A DNA stretch of 64,000 nucleotides from CBDCFL01 sp965216135 (GCA_965216135.1 CBDCFL010000023.1:620001-684000), one strand, 5' to 3'. Positions 16,307 to 24,384 are shown, counted from the stretch's first letter. Translations and numbers: made by a program. Notes: generated by a model from the letters alone, not told the origin.

Positions 16307-17468
16307 TACCAACGGCATCAATTTCTGACTCTGTGGGGATTCCCAAATCGGTTTTGATCTGATTCAAGGTTGGCAAAGGAGGATCGCCATGCCAGCCAGT
16401 GTTCCGCTTCGTCGCGACTTTGATGCCCGCCACCTTCGTAAACTCGCCAGCCGTTGCAAGGATGCCCGGCAGAGCCGCCGTCTGTTGTCTCTTGCGGCGG
16501 TCTACGATGGCATGCGCCGTGGAGAGGCCGCAAGGATCGGTGGGATGGATCGCCAAACCCTGCGGGACTGGGTTCACCGGTTCAACGAAGAGGGACCGGA
16601 TGGCCTCACCAACCGCAAGGGCGCGGGCCGGACGCGCTACCTGAGCGATGTCCAGATGAAAGAACTTGGCGAGATTGTCGAGACCGGCCCCGATCCGGCG
16701 GTGGACGGGGTTGTCCGCTGGCGGCGGATCGACCTGAAGCGGGTGATCGAGGCGCGCTTTGGCGTCATCTATTCCGAGCGCGGGATATCCAGACTGCTTG
16801 GCGAACTGGGCTTTGCCCATATCAGCGCCCGCCCGCAGCATCCCAGGCAGGATAAGCGGATCATCGAGGCGTTTAAAAAAAACTTCGCCGACACGCTCCA
16901 GGTGCATATAGCTGACCTGCCAGCGGGAACGCCGGTGGAGATCTGGTTCCAGGACGAAGCACGCCTTGGCCAGAAGAATGGCCTGACGCGCCTGTGGGCG
17001 AGAAAGGGCACGCGCCCCCGCCAGCCGGCCGATCAGCGCTATCACAACGCCTATCTGTTCGGCGCCATCTGTCCGGCTCACGGCAAGGGGGCGGCGCTCA
17101 TGCTGCCTTGGGCGGACGCGCAAGCCATGCAGATGCATCTCGACGAGATCAGCCGCCACGTCGCCCGAAAGGCCCATGCGGTTGTGCTGATGGATCGGGC
17201 CGGATGGCACACCACCGGCAAACTCAAAGTCCCGAAGAACCTCACCATCATCCTGCTGCCATCGCGCGCTCCGGAACTGAACCCGGTGGAAAATATCTGG
17301 CAGTACTTGCGCGCCAATTGGCTCTCCAACCGCGTGTTCGAAGACTACAATGCCATCGTCGATGCTGGATGCGAAGCTTGGAACAAGCTCATCGCACAGC
17401 CCGAAACCATCACATCAATCGGAATGCGAAAATGGGCCCATATCGGTCAATGTTAAATGCCGCTGGTA
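16307..17468 (+). mobile_element. IS630-family insertion sequence, copy 1 (1162 bp), nested in ISNCY copy B
   Basis: Ends are TACCAACGGCAT on the left and ATGCCGCTGGTA on the right. TAA is duplicated on both sides (16304-16306 and 17469-17471). The encoded transposase is identical to that of copy 2 at 25822-26983, which lies in the opposite orientation, indicating recent movement. Confidence 0.92.
16389..17456 (+). CDS. IS630-family transposase, copy 1
   Basis: A 355-residue DDE transposase of the IS630/Tc1 superfamily. The N-terminal helix-turn-helix region contains GEAARIGGMDRQTLRDWVHR and a second winged-helix segment (RRIDLKRVIEARFGVIYSER). The catalytic acids are in IWFQDEARLGQK, VVLMDRAGWHTT and LNPVENIWQYLR. 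It starts at ATG 16389 with a strong AAAGGAGG ribosome-binding site. The frame is intact, so it could be active in trans on both copies. Confidence 0.92.
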   Translation: MPASVPLRRDFDARHLRKLASRCKDARQSRRLLSLAAVYDGMRRGEAARIGGMDRQTLRDWVHRFNEEGPDGLTNRKGAGRTRYLSDVQMKELGEIVETGPDPAVDGVVRWRRIDLKRVIEARFGVIYSERGISRLLGELGFAHISARPQHPRQDKRIIEAFKKNFADTLQVHIADLPAGTPVEIWFQDEARLGQKNGLTRLWARKGTRPRQPADQRYHNAYLFGAICPAHGKGAALMLPWADAQAMQMHLDEISRHVARKAHAVVLMDRAGWHTTGKLKVPKNLTIILLPSRAPELNPVENIWQYLRANWLSNRVFEDYNAIVDAGCEAWNKLIAQPETITSIGMRKWAHIGQC

Positions 17469-17545
17469 TAACACGCGATATGTCCGGTTTATGTACCAGA
17501 TGATCTGTCCGGTTTTAGAACGCCTCCAAGCCATGGAGGGAGGCG

Positions 17546-18721
17546 ATGCGTCGGACGGAGCAGGTACAGGGACTGAGATTGATGAAGTTCGAGGAGGTTT
17601 ACGGGCGCACCCATCGGGGTGGCTTGAGCCAGGCGGAGGCGGCGGAGGTTCTGGGTGTCTCGGAGCGCACCTTCCGGCGCTGGCGCGACCGCTACGAGGC
17701 GGAGGGAGCCGACGGTCTCTACGACCGCCGCCTGGGCCGCCTCTCGGCGCGGCGCGCGCCGGTGGACGAGGTGGCGCGGGTGCTGGAGTTGTTCGACACC
17801 CGCTACTGGGACTTCACGGCCAAGCACTTCCACGAGAAGCTGGTGGCCGATCACGGCTTCAAGCGCAGCTACAACTGGCTGCGGCTGAGCTTGCAAGCCC
17901 ATGGGCGCAGGCGCGCGGTGCCCAGGCGTGGGGCGCACCGGCGCAAGCGGCCGCGCCGTGCCCTGCCCGGCATGATGTTGCACCAGGACGGCTCGAGCCA
18001 CGAGTGGGTCCCCGGTCGATGGTGGGACCTGATCGTCACCATGGACGATGCGACCAGCGATATCTACTCGGCCTTCTTCGTCGTCGAAGAGGGCACCATG
18101 TCGAGCTTCCAGGGGGTGTCCGAGGCGATCCGGGCCAAGGGCCTGTTCTGCTCGCTCTACGCCGACCGCGCCAGCCACTACTGGAACACGCCCGAGGCCG
18201 GCGGCAAGGTGGACAAGGACACCCCGACCCAGGTCGGCCGCGCCCTGGCGCAGCTCGGCATCGAGTTGATCCCGGCCTGCTCGCCCGAGGCAAGGCGGCG
18301 CTCGGAGCGCATGTTCGGCACCTTGCAGAAGCGCCTGCCCCAGGAACTCAGGCTCGCCGGCATCACCGACATGGTCGAGGCCAACCGCTTCCTCAAGGAG
18401 GTCTTCCTGCCACAACACAACGCCCGCTTCGCGACCCCGGCCGAGGACCGGGGCACCGCCTTCGTCCCCTTCACCGGCGCGCTCGACGACATCCTGTGCA
18501 TCCACGAGGAACGCACCGTCTCAAACGACAACACGGTGCGCTACAAGCGCCTGGCACTTCAGATCCCCGCCGGCCGCCACCGCCGCCATTACGTCAAGGC
18601 CAGGGTCCGCGTCCACGAATACCCCGACGGCACAATGGCCGTCTTCCATGGACCGCGATGTCTGGCGCGATACCACGCCGATGGCCAACCGATCGACAGC
18701 CAAACCCGCGAGGCCGCGTGA
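17546..18721 (+). CDS. ISNCY-family (IS1202-type) DDE transposase, copy B
   Basis: A 391-residue transposase matching copy A in layout: helix-turn-helix SQAEAAEVLGVSERTFRRWR, first Asp in HQDGSSHEW, LIVTMDDATSDIYSAFF, second Asp in SLYADRASHYW, Glu in SPEARRRSER. ATG 17546 follows GGAGGGAGG. The protein differs from copy A at many positions (for example LELFDTRYWDFTAKHF against LDLFDTRYRHFTAWHF), so the copies are not recent duplicates. The frame is intact, but the element's left end is interrupted by IS630. Confidence 0.82.
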   Translation: MRRTEQVQGLRLMKFEEVYGRTHRGGLSQAEAAEVLGVSERTFRRWRDRYEAEGADGLYDRRLGRLSARRAPVDEVARVLELFDTRYWDFTAKHFHEKLVADHGFKRSYNWLRLSLQAHGRRRAVPRRGAHRRKRPRRALPGMMLHQDGSSHEWVPGRWWDLIVTMDDATSDIYSAFFVVEEGTMSSFQGVSEAIRAKGLFCSLYADRASHYWNTPEAGGKVDKDTPTQVGRALAQLGIELIPACSPEARRRSERMFGTLQKRLPQELRLAGITDMVEANRFLKEVFLPQHNARFATPAEDRGTAFVPFTGALDDILCIHEERTVSNDNTVRYKRLALQIPAGRHRRHYVKARVRVHEYPDGTMAVFHGPRCLARYHADGQPIDSQTREAA

Positions 18722-18746
18722 CCCGCTTCGACGCGACCGACCGGCA

Positions 18747-18797
18747 CCCTGTGGACAAGTGGACAGCCGCTCCGCGACCGACCACTTGTCCACAGGG
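18747..18797. repeat. perfect 16-bp inverted repeat with DnaA-box-like sequence in ISNCY copy B
   Basis: CCCTGTGGACAAGTGG (18747-18762) is the exact reverse complement of CCACTTGTCCACAGGG (18782-18797), with a 19-nt loop. Each arm carries TTGTCCACA, identical to the 9-mers in the candidate origin. Copy A has the left arm intact but two changes in the right arm (CCACTTCCCCACAGGG). Confidence 0.75.
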
Positions 18798-18866
18798 CCA
18801 GAAACCGCAACAGAAGCGGTCAACTCATATGGTACATAAACCGGTCAACTCAGAATGTTCTCGACA

Positions 18867-18882
18867 GTAATTTGTCGAATAT
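18867..18882. repeat. right 16-bp direct repeat flanking ISNCY copy B
   Basis: Identical to 16282-16297 (GTAATTTGTCGAATAT). It marks the right junction of the insertion. Confidence 0.9.
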
Positions 18883-18942
18883 TTAGGCGCAGCGCAATCG
18901 ATCAAGATTTTGAGCGCTTGAATACCGGTCGCACCCAAATTT

Positions 18943-19704
18943 CTAAATCCCCGCATACCAATCGTAAAAACCCACGTCTTCCCAATATCCGCCCTTGCCG
19001 CGGCCGATGCCAGCCAGCGACGCAACCGCCTCTACCCCCATGATGTATTTGGCCTGCTTATAGCCCAGCTGACGTTCGACGCGCAGGCGGATCGGGGCAC
19101 CGTGACCGACAGACACCCCCCCGTCGTTCATGCCATAGGCAAGGATTGTCTGGGGATGAAAGGCATCGACCAGATCGATGCTTTCGTAATATGCGGTGCC
19201 GCGAAAGTCGTCGGCGCAGTGGAACACGATATATTTCGCATCCGCCTGTAATTGCACCTCGTCCAGCAATGTGCCCAGCGGCACGCCCGTCCATTTACCG
19301 ATCGCGCTCCACCCCTCAACGCAATCGTGCCGGGTGATCTGCGTGCGCGATGGTTTTGATCGCAGCTCGGCCAGGGAATAGCTGCGCGGTGCATCGACCA
19401 GCCCGCCGACGGCCAGTTGCCAATTGGCAAAGCCCTCGCGCTGATGGCGGCCATATTCAATGGACCTGGGCTGGGTATTGCCGTTGGTGCGAAAGAACGG
19501 CGACATTTCGGCTTCGGTGAATTCCGGTGCCAGCGCGTTCGATCCGATCAGACGATGCACGCGGTAAGACAACCACTCGCCCGATGACAAAACGATGTTG
19601 CGAAAATCCGGGCTGGCCCCCAGCCGGTCACAACCGATCAGAACCGATGGCGCTGCCAGGCTCAGCCCGGTCAGCATTTTACGGCGGGTAATCAGACGGG
19701 GCAT
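18943..19704 (-). CDS. sulfite-oxidase-fold molybdopterin oxidoreductase (MsrP/YedY-like)
   Basis: A 253-residue periplasmic molybdoenzyme. It has a Tat-type leader (TRRKMLTGLSLAAPS), followed by IGC, which could be a lipobox. The Mo-ligand cysteine is in TRHDCVEGWSAIGKWTGVPL, and GAPIRLRVERQLGYKQAKYI is the typical C-terminal block. Relatives reduce methionine sulfoxide or other S/N-oxides, but the exact substrate is not predictable. Its start overlaps the stop of the cytochrome b gene (TGATG), so the cytochrome is the likely electron donor. It is shorter than E. coli MsrP, and its b561-type partner differs from MsrQ. Confidence 0.85.
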   Translation of the reverse strand: MPRLITRRKMLTGLSLAAPSVLIGCDRLGASPDFRNIVLSSGEWLSYRVHRLIGSNALAPEFTEAEMSPFFRTNGNTQPRSIEYGRHQREGFANWQLAVGGLVDAPRSYSLAELRSKPSRTQITRHDCVEGWSAIGKWTGVPLGTLLDEVQLQADAKYIVFHCADDFRGTAYYESIDLVDAFHPQTILAYGMNDGGVSVGHGAPIRLRVERQLGYKQAKYIMGVEAVASLAGIGRGKGGYWEDVGFYDWYAGI

Positions 19705-20543
19705 CAGCGTTTCTCCTTCGGTAACTTAAACCAACCGGTGATCATCGCGCGGATCTGGTTGAACGGCCCGGCAAGGACGACCATCACGATGTGGACGATG
19801 AAAAACAGCACCAGCAGGGTGGCAACGATGAAATGGATCGAGCGGGCCGATTGCCGCCCGCCAAAGACATCCAGCAGCCACGGCCAGGTGGCATCCATCG
19901 ATGGCGACATGGTCAGCCCCGTCAGCACCATCACCGGGATCAGGGTGAAAATGACAATCAGATAGCTCGCCTTCTGCAGGATATTGTAGTTCAGCGCCGC
20001 CATACCTTTGGGAAATCTCAGCATCGCGTGCTGTTTGATGTCCTGCCAGATATGCCGCAGCCCCATCTCACCGCGTTTAGGCAATAAATCGCGCCACAGG
20101 TGGCCATTCAGCAGGCTCCAAAGCGCGTAGGCTACAATGCCGATGGCAAACACCCAGGCAAAGGTCAGATGCCAGCGCCGCGCCAGCGCCAGATTGTAGC
20201 CTGACGGAATGGTCGACCAATAGGGAAAGGCGCGGTTGCGGATACGGCCGCCCTGATCTTCCCAGCGACCCAAAACCCCGGTTGTCGTGAATCTCAGATC
20301 GCCGACACGCAGATAGCCCTCATCGTCCTCGGCCCCGATCTGCAGCCAGGCGGTATCCATATTGGCGCCATATTCACCCCAGTAAAGCCGCGGATGGGCA
20401 TTGAAAATCATCAACCCGCTCATCAAAAGCACCAGCAGCACGCCAGCATTAATCCAGTGCCAGAGCCGCGTCGAAAGCCGGTGACGGCGCACCAGATCGC
20501 CACCCTTCAGCGCCCAATCGTCTGATGACAGTTTATCTGACAT
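19704..20543 (-). CDS. cytochrome b561-type membrane subunit
   Basis: A 279-residue di-haem b-type cytochrome with four predicted membrane helices. Candidate haem-ligand histidines are in RLWHWINAG (helix 1), RRWHLTFAW (helix 2), and SIHFIVATLLVLFFIVHIV (helix 4). An insert between the first two helices (about residues 55-115) would face the periplasm. It overlaps the molybdoenzyme gene by one base and is almost certainly its quinol-linked electron donor. An amphipathic N-terminus carries the MSDKLSSDDWALKGGDLVRRH start. Confidence 0.88.
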   Translation of the reverse strand: MSDKLSSDDWALKGGDLVRRHRLSTRLWHWINAGVLLVLLMSGLMIFNAHPRLYWGEYGANMDTAWLQIGAEDDEGYLRVGDLRFTTTGVLGRWEDQGGRIRNRAFPYWSTIPSGYNLALARRWHLTFAWVFAIGIVAYALWSLLNGHLWRDLLPKRGEMGLRHIWQDIKQHAMLRFPKGMAALNYNILQKASYLIVIFTLIPVMVLTGLTMSPSMDATWPWLLDVFGGRQSARSIHFIVATLLVLFFIVHIVMVVLAGPFNQIRAMITGWFKLPKEKR

Positions 20544-20581
20544 TATCTCCCCCGGTCTTACTTGTGCCGTTCATTTGATTG

Positions 20582-20611
20582 GCGGCACGGGCGCTAAAAC
20601 GCCCGTGCCGC
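20582..20611 (-). terminator. long GC-rich hairpin between the Met-rich protein gene and the cytochrome gene
   Basis: GCGGCACGGGCG (20582-20593) pairs perfectly with CGCCCGTGCCGC (20600-20611) around a 6-nt loop. It is a 12-bp stem directly after the stop of the upstream gene on the minus strand. There is no T run on that strand, so partial read-through or RNA stabilisation is possible. Confidence 0.6.
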
Positions 20612-20617
20612 AATGTT

Positions 20618-20992
20618 TTAACCGTCGCTTGACATCATCGCGTCCATCACCATCACATCCGGCTTTCCATCGCATACCGCGGCAATCTCCGTCATCTCCT
20701 CGGCCATCATATCGTCGGACGCCATATCATCGGTCGCAGCATCGTCGGACGCCATTTCTTCAGTCGAGCTGTCGTCGGAGGCCATTGCATCGGATGACAT
20801 TTCGTCCGACGCCATTTCGTCGGCGGCCATGTGCATGGCGTCCATCGCCGCCATCTGTCCTTCGGTGTCCATGGCGGCAAATTCGCCGCAGGTTGCTTTG
20901 GCCAAGTCGGTATCATGGCTGGCGGCAAACGCAGGAATTGCAGTCGCGGCGGCCAGCCCGGTGGCCATGATTGCATGATAGAATATTCTCAT
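20618..20992 (-). CDS. methionine/aspartate-rich periplasmic protein, HdeA-like
   Basis: A 124-residue secreted protein. The signal peptide is at residues 1-23 (MRIFYHAIMATGLAAATAIPAFA, cleavage after AFA). The mature part keeps two cysteines in an HdeA-like setting (ATCGEFAAMD and AAVCDGKPDVMVMDAM). Between them lies a low-complexity insert built on a repeating Met-Ala/Ser-Ser-Asp-Asp/Glu unit. About 17 of the roughly 100 mature residues are Met. It lies on the same strand and immediately upstream of the cytochrome b561/MsrP-like pair. It could act as a methionine-based oxidant sink recycled by that pair, or as a metal-binding protein. Both are inferences. Confidence 0.75.
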   Translation of the reverse strand: MRIFYHAIMATGLAAATAIPAFAASHDTDLAKATCGEFAAMDTEGQMAAMDAMHMAADEMASDEMSSDAMASDDSSTEEMASDDAATDDMASDDMMAEEMTEIAAVCDGKPDVMVMDAMMSSDG

Positions 20993-21200
20993 CGTGTTCT
21001 CCGATAATGATGATACCACATTGTGCGGCATCTTGTATCGGTCGGGCTCTAACACCCAACCCCGATCACATCCGACAAACGATGTGGCGAGGTTTCGTAA
21101 CATCAAGCGGACGTGTTTGCCAGTTATGAGATTGCGGTTTTTTCGGCCCGAATGTTTCAGTTTTCATCGATCGGGGCGATCATGCCAAAAGCCAAAAGTC

Positions 21201-21236
21201 GCTTTCTTCTTTTTCAAAATACTCCCGCCGGAGGCA
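21201..21236 (-). repeat. Rhodobacterales-type 3' motif (CCTCCGGCGGGAGTATTTT)
   Basis: On the minus strand the sequence reads GCCTCCGGCGGGAGTATTTT followed by an A/G-rich tail. From memory this motif is common after genes in Rhodobacteraceae genomes. Here it lies about 70 bp downstream of the methyltransferase stop, on the coding strand. I found only this copy in the window. Its function is unknown to me. Confidence 0.45.
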
Positions 21237-21303
21237 TCTGCGCGCCGGTCACACTATCCATGACCCCGCCATCAACGGGCCAGTTTTGTCAGCTCCCCGC
21301 CAG

Positions 21304-21921
21304 TCAAGCCTTCCGCGCCACCAAATACACCGACGCGTCCGGCTTTGGACGCCACCGGTGTTCGATGGCAAAACCGGCATGCTCCATCTCAGCGACCAGC
21401 TCGTCGTCGCTAAAGAACTGGATACTTGGCAACACGCCCAGTGGGCGCAAAACTAGCACCAGTGCCCGCAGGATCACCGGTCCTCTGCCCAAACAGACGG
21501 TGGATGTCACAAACACGCCGCCCGGTTTGACCATGCTGTAAATATTGCCGATGATCTCGCGCCAGTCCGGCAGCAGATGCAAAATCGACATGCCCATGAC
21601 CACGTCATAAGTGCGATAGGTTCCAATCTGGTCGATCGAGGCGATCTCGAAATCGACATTGCTGACGCCATCGTCCGCCTGGCGTTCCTTGGCGATGGCG
21701 ATCATCTTCTGCGAAAAGTCGGTCGCCCGGATGTGTTTCACAAACGGCGCGTGCAATCGCGCCGTGCCGCCGGTGCCGCAGCCGAACTCAAACACTTCTG
21801 CCTCAGGCGTGAAATATTTCCGCGTTTTTTCAAGTTTCGCGTGATAGGCGGCCTCATCACCAATCGCCTGGCGCGAATAGCGCCGCGCCAACATATTCCA
21901 GAACCATGTCTTGTCTGCCAT
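21304..21921 (-). CDS. class I SAM-dependent methyltransferase
   Basis: A 205-residue Rossmann-fold methyltransferase. Motif I is VFEFGCGTGGTARLHAP, the acidic motif is in RATDFSQKMIAIAKE, and motif IV is YDVVMGMSILHLLPDW. VKPGGVFVTSTVCLG is the post-IV strand. The N-terminal ADKTWFWNMLARRYSRQAIGD region resembles methyltransferases acting on small molecules or lipids. The substrate is unknown. It lies upstream of the CCTCCGG motif. The start ATG 21921 follows GGAGTAAAAG. Confidence 0.85.
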   Translation of the reverse strand: MADKTWFWNMLARRYSRQAIGDEAAYHAKLEKTRKYFTPEAEVFEFGCGTGGTARLHAPFVKHIRATDFSQKMIAIAKERQADDGVSNVDFEIASIDQIGTYRTYDVVMGMSILHLLPDWREIIGNIYSMVKPGGVFVTSTVCLGRGPVILRALVLVLRPLGVLPSIQFFSDDELVAEMEHAGFAIEHRWRPKPDASVYLVARKA

Positions 21922-21963
21922 CTTTTACTCCGTGTCAAAGATCATTGACATCGGATATAGGGA

Positions 21964-22596
21964 CTAATTTCCGTCTTTCCAGCCCCTGTCCTTATGCGTC
22001 CCATCGCAATAAGGCTTGTTGCCGGACAGCCCACAGCGGCAGAGCACGTATTTGCGCGATGACATGCCCTGACCCATCGGCCCGGTCGGCGGCTTGACGC
22101 CCTGCACCCAATACGGCCCATCCGCTTGCACGGTAATCTGGCAGCGTTTGGCCAGACGATGTTCGCGCATTCCGTCCGCACGCTTCAGCGCCAGCGCACC
22201 AGACGGGCAGGCCGAGACGACCGCCTCAACCTCGGCGCGGGTGCCGTTGTCGGGCTGCACCCAGGGCCGCTCGGTCTCGTCGAAAATATGGCCAGCCAGG
22301 CGCGCGCATTCGGTCGCGTGGCTGCAGATGCGCGGGTTGAAGGTGACAGTAACCTCAGCGCCCTCATAAGCGATCAACCGGTCACGGCCCGCCGGTTCGC
22401 CGCCGCGCGATTTGAACCCCACTTCCTTGTGGCTGTTGTCGCAAAACGGCTTGTTCTTGGAATGACCGCACCGGCACAGCGCCATGACCGCTTTGGTCTC
22501 AATATCCTGCCCGTCGCGGCCTTTCATCGACGTGATATGTTTGGCCAGCAAAAAAGCGTCCTCGCGCTCTTCGATGCGTGGTGTGTCGTCTGACAT
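21964..22596 (-). CDS. twin CDGSH iron-sulfur protein with central divergent [4Fe-4S] domain
   Basis: A 210-residue putative electron-transfer or redox-sensing protein. The first CDGSH-type site is CRCGHSKNKPFCDNSH (about residues 39-54). A central domain contains CSHATECARLAGH and ACPSGAL, typical of the divergent 4Fe-4S mono-cluster domain. The second CDGSH site is CRCGLSGNKPYCDGTH near the C-terminus. CDGSH sites bind [2Fe-2S] with three Cys and one His. The start at ATG 22596 sits inside the end of the upstream iminopeptidase region, two bases from its stop, so the two are probably co-transcribed. Confidence 0.88.
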   Translation of the reverse strand: MSDDTPRIEEREDAFLLAKHITSMKGRDGQDIETKAVMALCRCGHSKNKPFCDNSHKEVGFKSRGGEPAGRDRLIAYEGAEVTVTFNPRICSHATECARLAGHIFDETERPWVQPDNGTRAEVEAVVSACPSGALALKRADGMREHRLAKRCQITVQADGPYWVQGVKPPTGPMGQGMSSRKYVLCRCGLSGNKPYCDGTHKDRGWKDGN

Positions 22597-22597
22597 A

Positions 22598-23584
22598 CTA
22601 ACTTTCTCGTTGCACGTCTTTGGCCAGCGCATCAGTGATGCGTACCAGTTCCGCGGTGATCCCCGGCTCGCTCAGCGCGTGACCTGCATCTTGCACAATA
22701 CGCAGCTTGGATCGCTTCAGTGACTGATGCAGCCTGATGGCCGACGCGGGCGGACAGATCATATCATAGCGGCCCTGCACGATGAATGTCTGGATTTTGT
22801 CAAGTTTGCCTGCATTGCGCAATATCTGGGCGTCCGTTTCTAGGAACCCGCCGTGCCGGAAATAGTGATTTTCAATGCGGGCAAAGGCGCGGGCGTAATC
22901 TGCCGGTCCACCGCTTCCCCCACCGCTGCTGCTGATCGACGCCAACCCATTTTCCCATTCGGCCCAGGCCCGCGCAAAACGCGTCTCTTCCGTGCGGTCA
23001 CCGGAAAATAGCCTCTTTGAATACGCCGCGATCAGATCGCCGCGCTCGCCCCTGGGCACCATGCCCGCAAAGCGTTGCCAGTTTTCCGGCCAGAACGCGC
23101 CCGCCCCGCCCCCGTAAAACCAGCCAAGCTCGGCCTGCGTCATCAAAAACACGCCGCGCAACACCAGATTTCTGACCGCCTGGACATGGGCCTGGGCATA
23201 GAGCAACGCCAATGCCGCCCCCCAGGAGCCGCCGAAGACATCCCAGCGGCCAATCCCCAAAAGCTCACGGATTTGCTCAATATCCGCGATCAGATGCCAG
23301 GTTGTGTTGGACTCGACGCTGGCGTGTGGCCGCGAGCGCCCACAGCCGCGCTGATCAAACAACACGACGCGATAATGTGCCGGGTCAAAATAGCGCCGCA
23401 TCGCCGGGCTGCAGCCACCCCCCGGCCCGCCGTGCAGCACCACCACCGGCGCGCCATCCGGGTTGCCGCACTGCTCCACATAAAGGCGATGCCCATCGCC
23501 AACCTCGACCATCCGCTGGTCAAACGGCTCGATGGCCGGATACATATGTCCGGTCGCGTTCTTATGTCCCAGTTTCTTGTCCAT
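22598..23584 (-). CDS. pip: proline iminopeptidase
   Basis: Removes N-terminal proline from peptides. It is an alpha/beta-hydrolase of peptidase family S33. The oxyanion motif HGGPGGGCSPAMRRYFDP and DQRGCGRSRPHAS are present. The nucleophile elbow is GGSWGAALALLYAQ (Ser), the Asp is in GRYDMICP, and the His in DAGHALSEP. The product is about 328 residues from ATG 23584. Starts at 23596 and at ATG 23545 (MYPAIEPFD, closest to the family start) are equally possible. It is divergent from ubiG. Confidence 0.88.
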   Translation of the reverse strand: MDKKLGHKNATGHMYPAIEPFDQRMVEVGDGHRLYVEQCGNPDGAPVVVLHGGPGGGCSPAMRRYFDPAHYRVVLFDQRGCGRSRPHASVESNTTWHLIADIEQIRELLGIGRWDVFGGSWGAALALLYAQAHVQAVRNLVLRGVFLMTQAELGWFYGGGAGAFWPENWQRFAGMVPRGERGDLIAAYSKRLFSGDRTEETRFARAWAEWENGLASISSSGGGSGGPADYARAFARIENHYFRHGGFLETDAQILRNAGKLDKIQTFIVQGRYDMICPPASAIRLHQSLKRSKLRIVQDAGHALSEPGITAELVRITDALAKDVQRES

Positions 23585-23636
23585 CGCGCATTTCATATAG
23601 ACGAGCATTCGTATTGCCGCTACGCGAAAGGCACCG

Positions 23637-24380
23637 ATGACCAGCACGATCGACACAAGCGAGATCGCCAAGTTTGAGGCGATGGCGGGCGAATGGTGGG
23701 ATCCGCATGGCAAATTCCGCCCGCTGCATATGCTCAACCCCTGCCGTCTGGACTACATCACCGCCCAGATCGCCGCTGAATATGACCGCGACCTAACCGC
23801 CGCTGCCCCATTTGCAGACCTGCGCATCCTCGACATCGGCTGCGGTGGTGGCCTGTTGTCAGAACCGATGGCGCGCCTTGGCGCCGATGTGGTCGGGGCC
23901 GATGCCGCGGCTGGCAATATCCCCGTGGCGCGCCTTCACGCCGATCAATCCGGGCTGGCGATCGACTATCGCCACGCATCTGCCGAAGCGCTGGCCGAAC
24001 TGGGTGAGGCCTTCGACGCCGTCCTGAATATGGAGGTCATCGAACATGTGGCCGATCCTGCCGCCTATCTGGCGGCGTGCCATGCCTTGCTGAAACCCGG
24101 CGGCATCATGATCTGCTCAACCATCAACCGCACCGCCAAAAGTTTCGCGCTTGCCATCGTCGGTGCTGAATATGTCATGGGCTGGCTGCCCAAGGGCACC
24201 CACGACTGGCAGAAATTCATCACCCCGGACGCGCTCGTCGCCCTGCTTGCGGATGCCCAACTGAAATGCGTTGACAAAAAAGGTTTCGTCTTCAACCCGC
24301 TAAACTGGAGCTGGTCGATCTCTCACCGCGATCTTTCGGTCAATTATGTCACCGCCAGCATCCGCCCTGAGACCCTTTAG
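23637..24380 (+). CDS. ubiG: ubiquinone biosynthesis O-methyltransferase
   Basis: Methylates hydroxyl groups on the ubiquinone ring at two steps. The 247-residue product contains EIAKFEAMAGEWWDPHGKFRPLHMLNP, the diagnostic UbiG N-terminus, then motif I LDIGCGGGLLSEPMARLGA, then VLNMEVIEHVADP and the membrane-association region GWLPKGTHDWQKFI. Full length. It converges with the MarR gene, with only 4 bp between stop codons. Confidence 0.95.
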   Translation: MTSTIDTSEIAKFEAMAGEWWDPHGKFRPLHMLNPCRLDYITAQIAAEYDRDLTAAAPFADLRILDIGCGGGLLSEPMARLGADVVGADAAAGNIPVARLHADQSGLAIDYRHASAEALAELGEAFDAVLNMEVIEHVADPAAYLAACHALLKPGGIMICSTINRTAKSFALAIVGAEYVMGWLPKGTHDWQKFITPDALVALLADAQLKCVDKKGFVFNPLNWSWSISHRDLSVNYVTASIRPETL

Positions 24381-24384
24381 GGCC

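Larger units (their letters stand above)
16298..18866 (+). mobile_element. ISNCY/IS1202-type insertion sequence, copy B, split by an IS630 element
   Basis: The left end TGTCGG is at 16298 and the right end CGACA closes at 18866, with a perfect 16-bp direct repeat outside. An IS630 element sits 6 bp inside the left end. Removing it with one TAA gives TGTCGGTAACACGCGATATG, which matches the left end of copy A. Without the nested element it is 1404 bp, against 1403 for copy A. Breaking the terminal inverted repeat probably immobilises this copy. It lies between the NYN gene start and the molybdoenzyme gene. Confidence 0.88.

Noticed and set aside
742..18866. 16-kb composite transposon bounded by ISNCY copies A and B
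   Set aside because: The two copies have clearly diverged transposases, and copy B has its own 16-bp direct repeat on both sides, showing it inserted alone.
13311..18882. IS nest as a composite transposon carrying cargo genes
   Set aside because: The elements belong to different families, are nested or separate, and each has its own target duplication (except the first IS5), so they are independent insertions.
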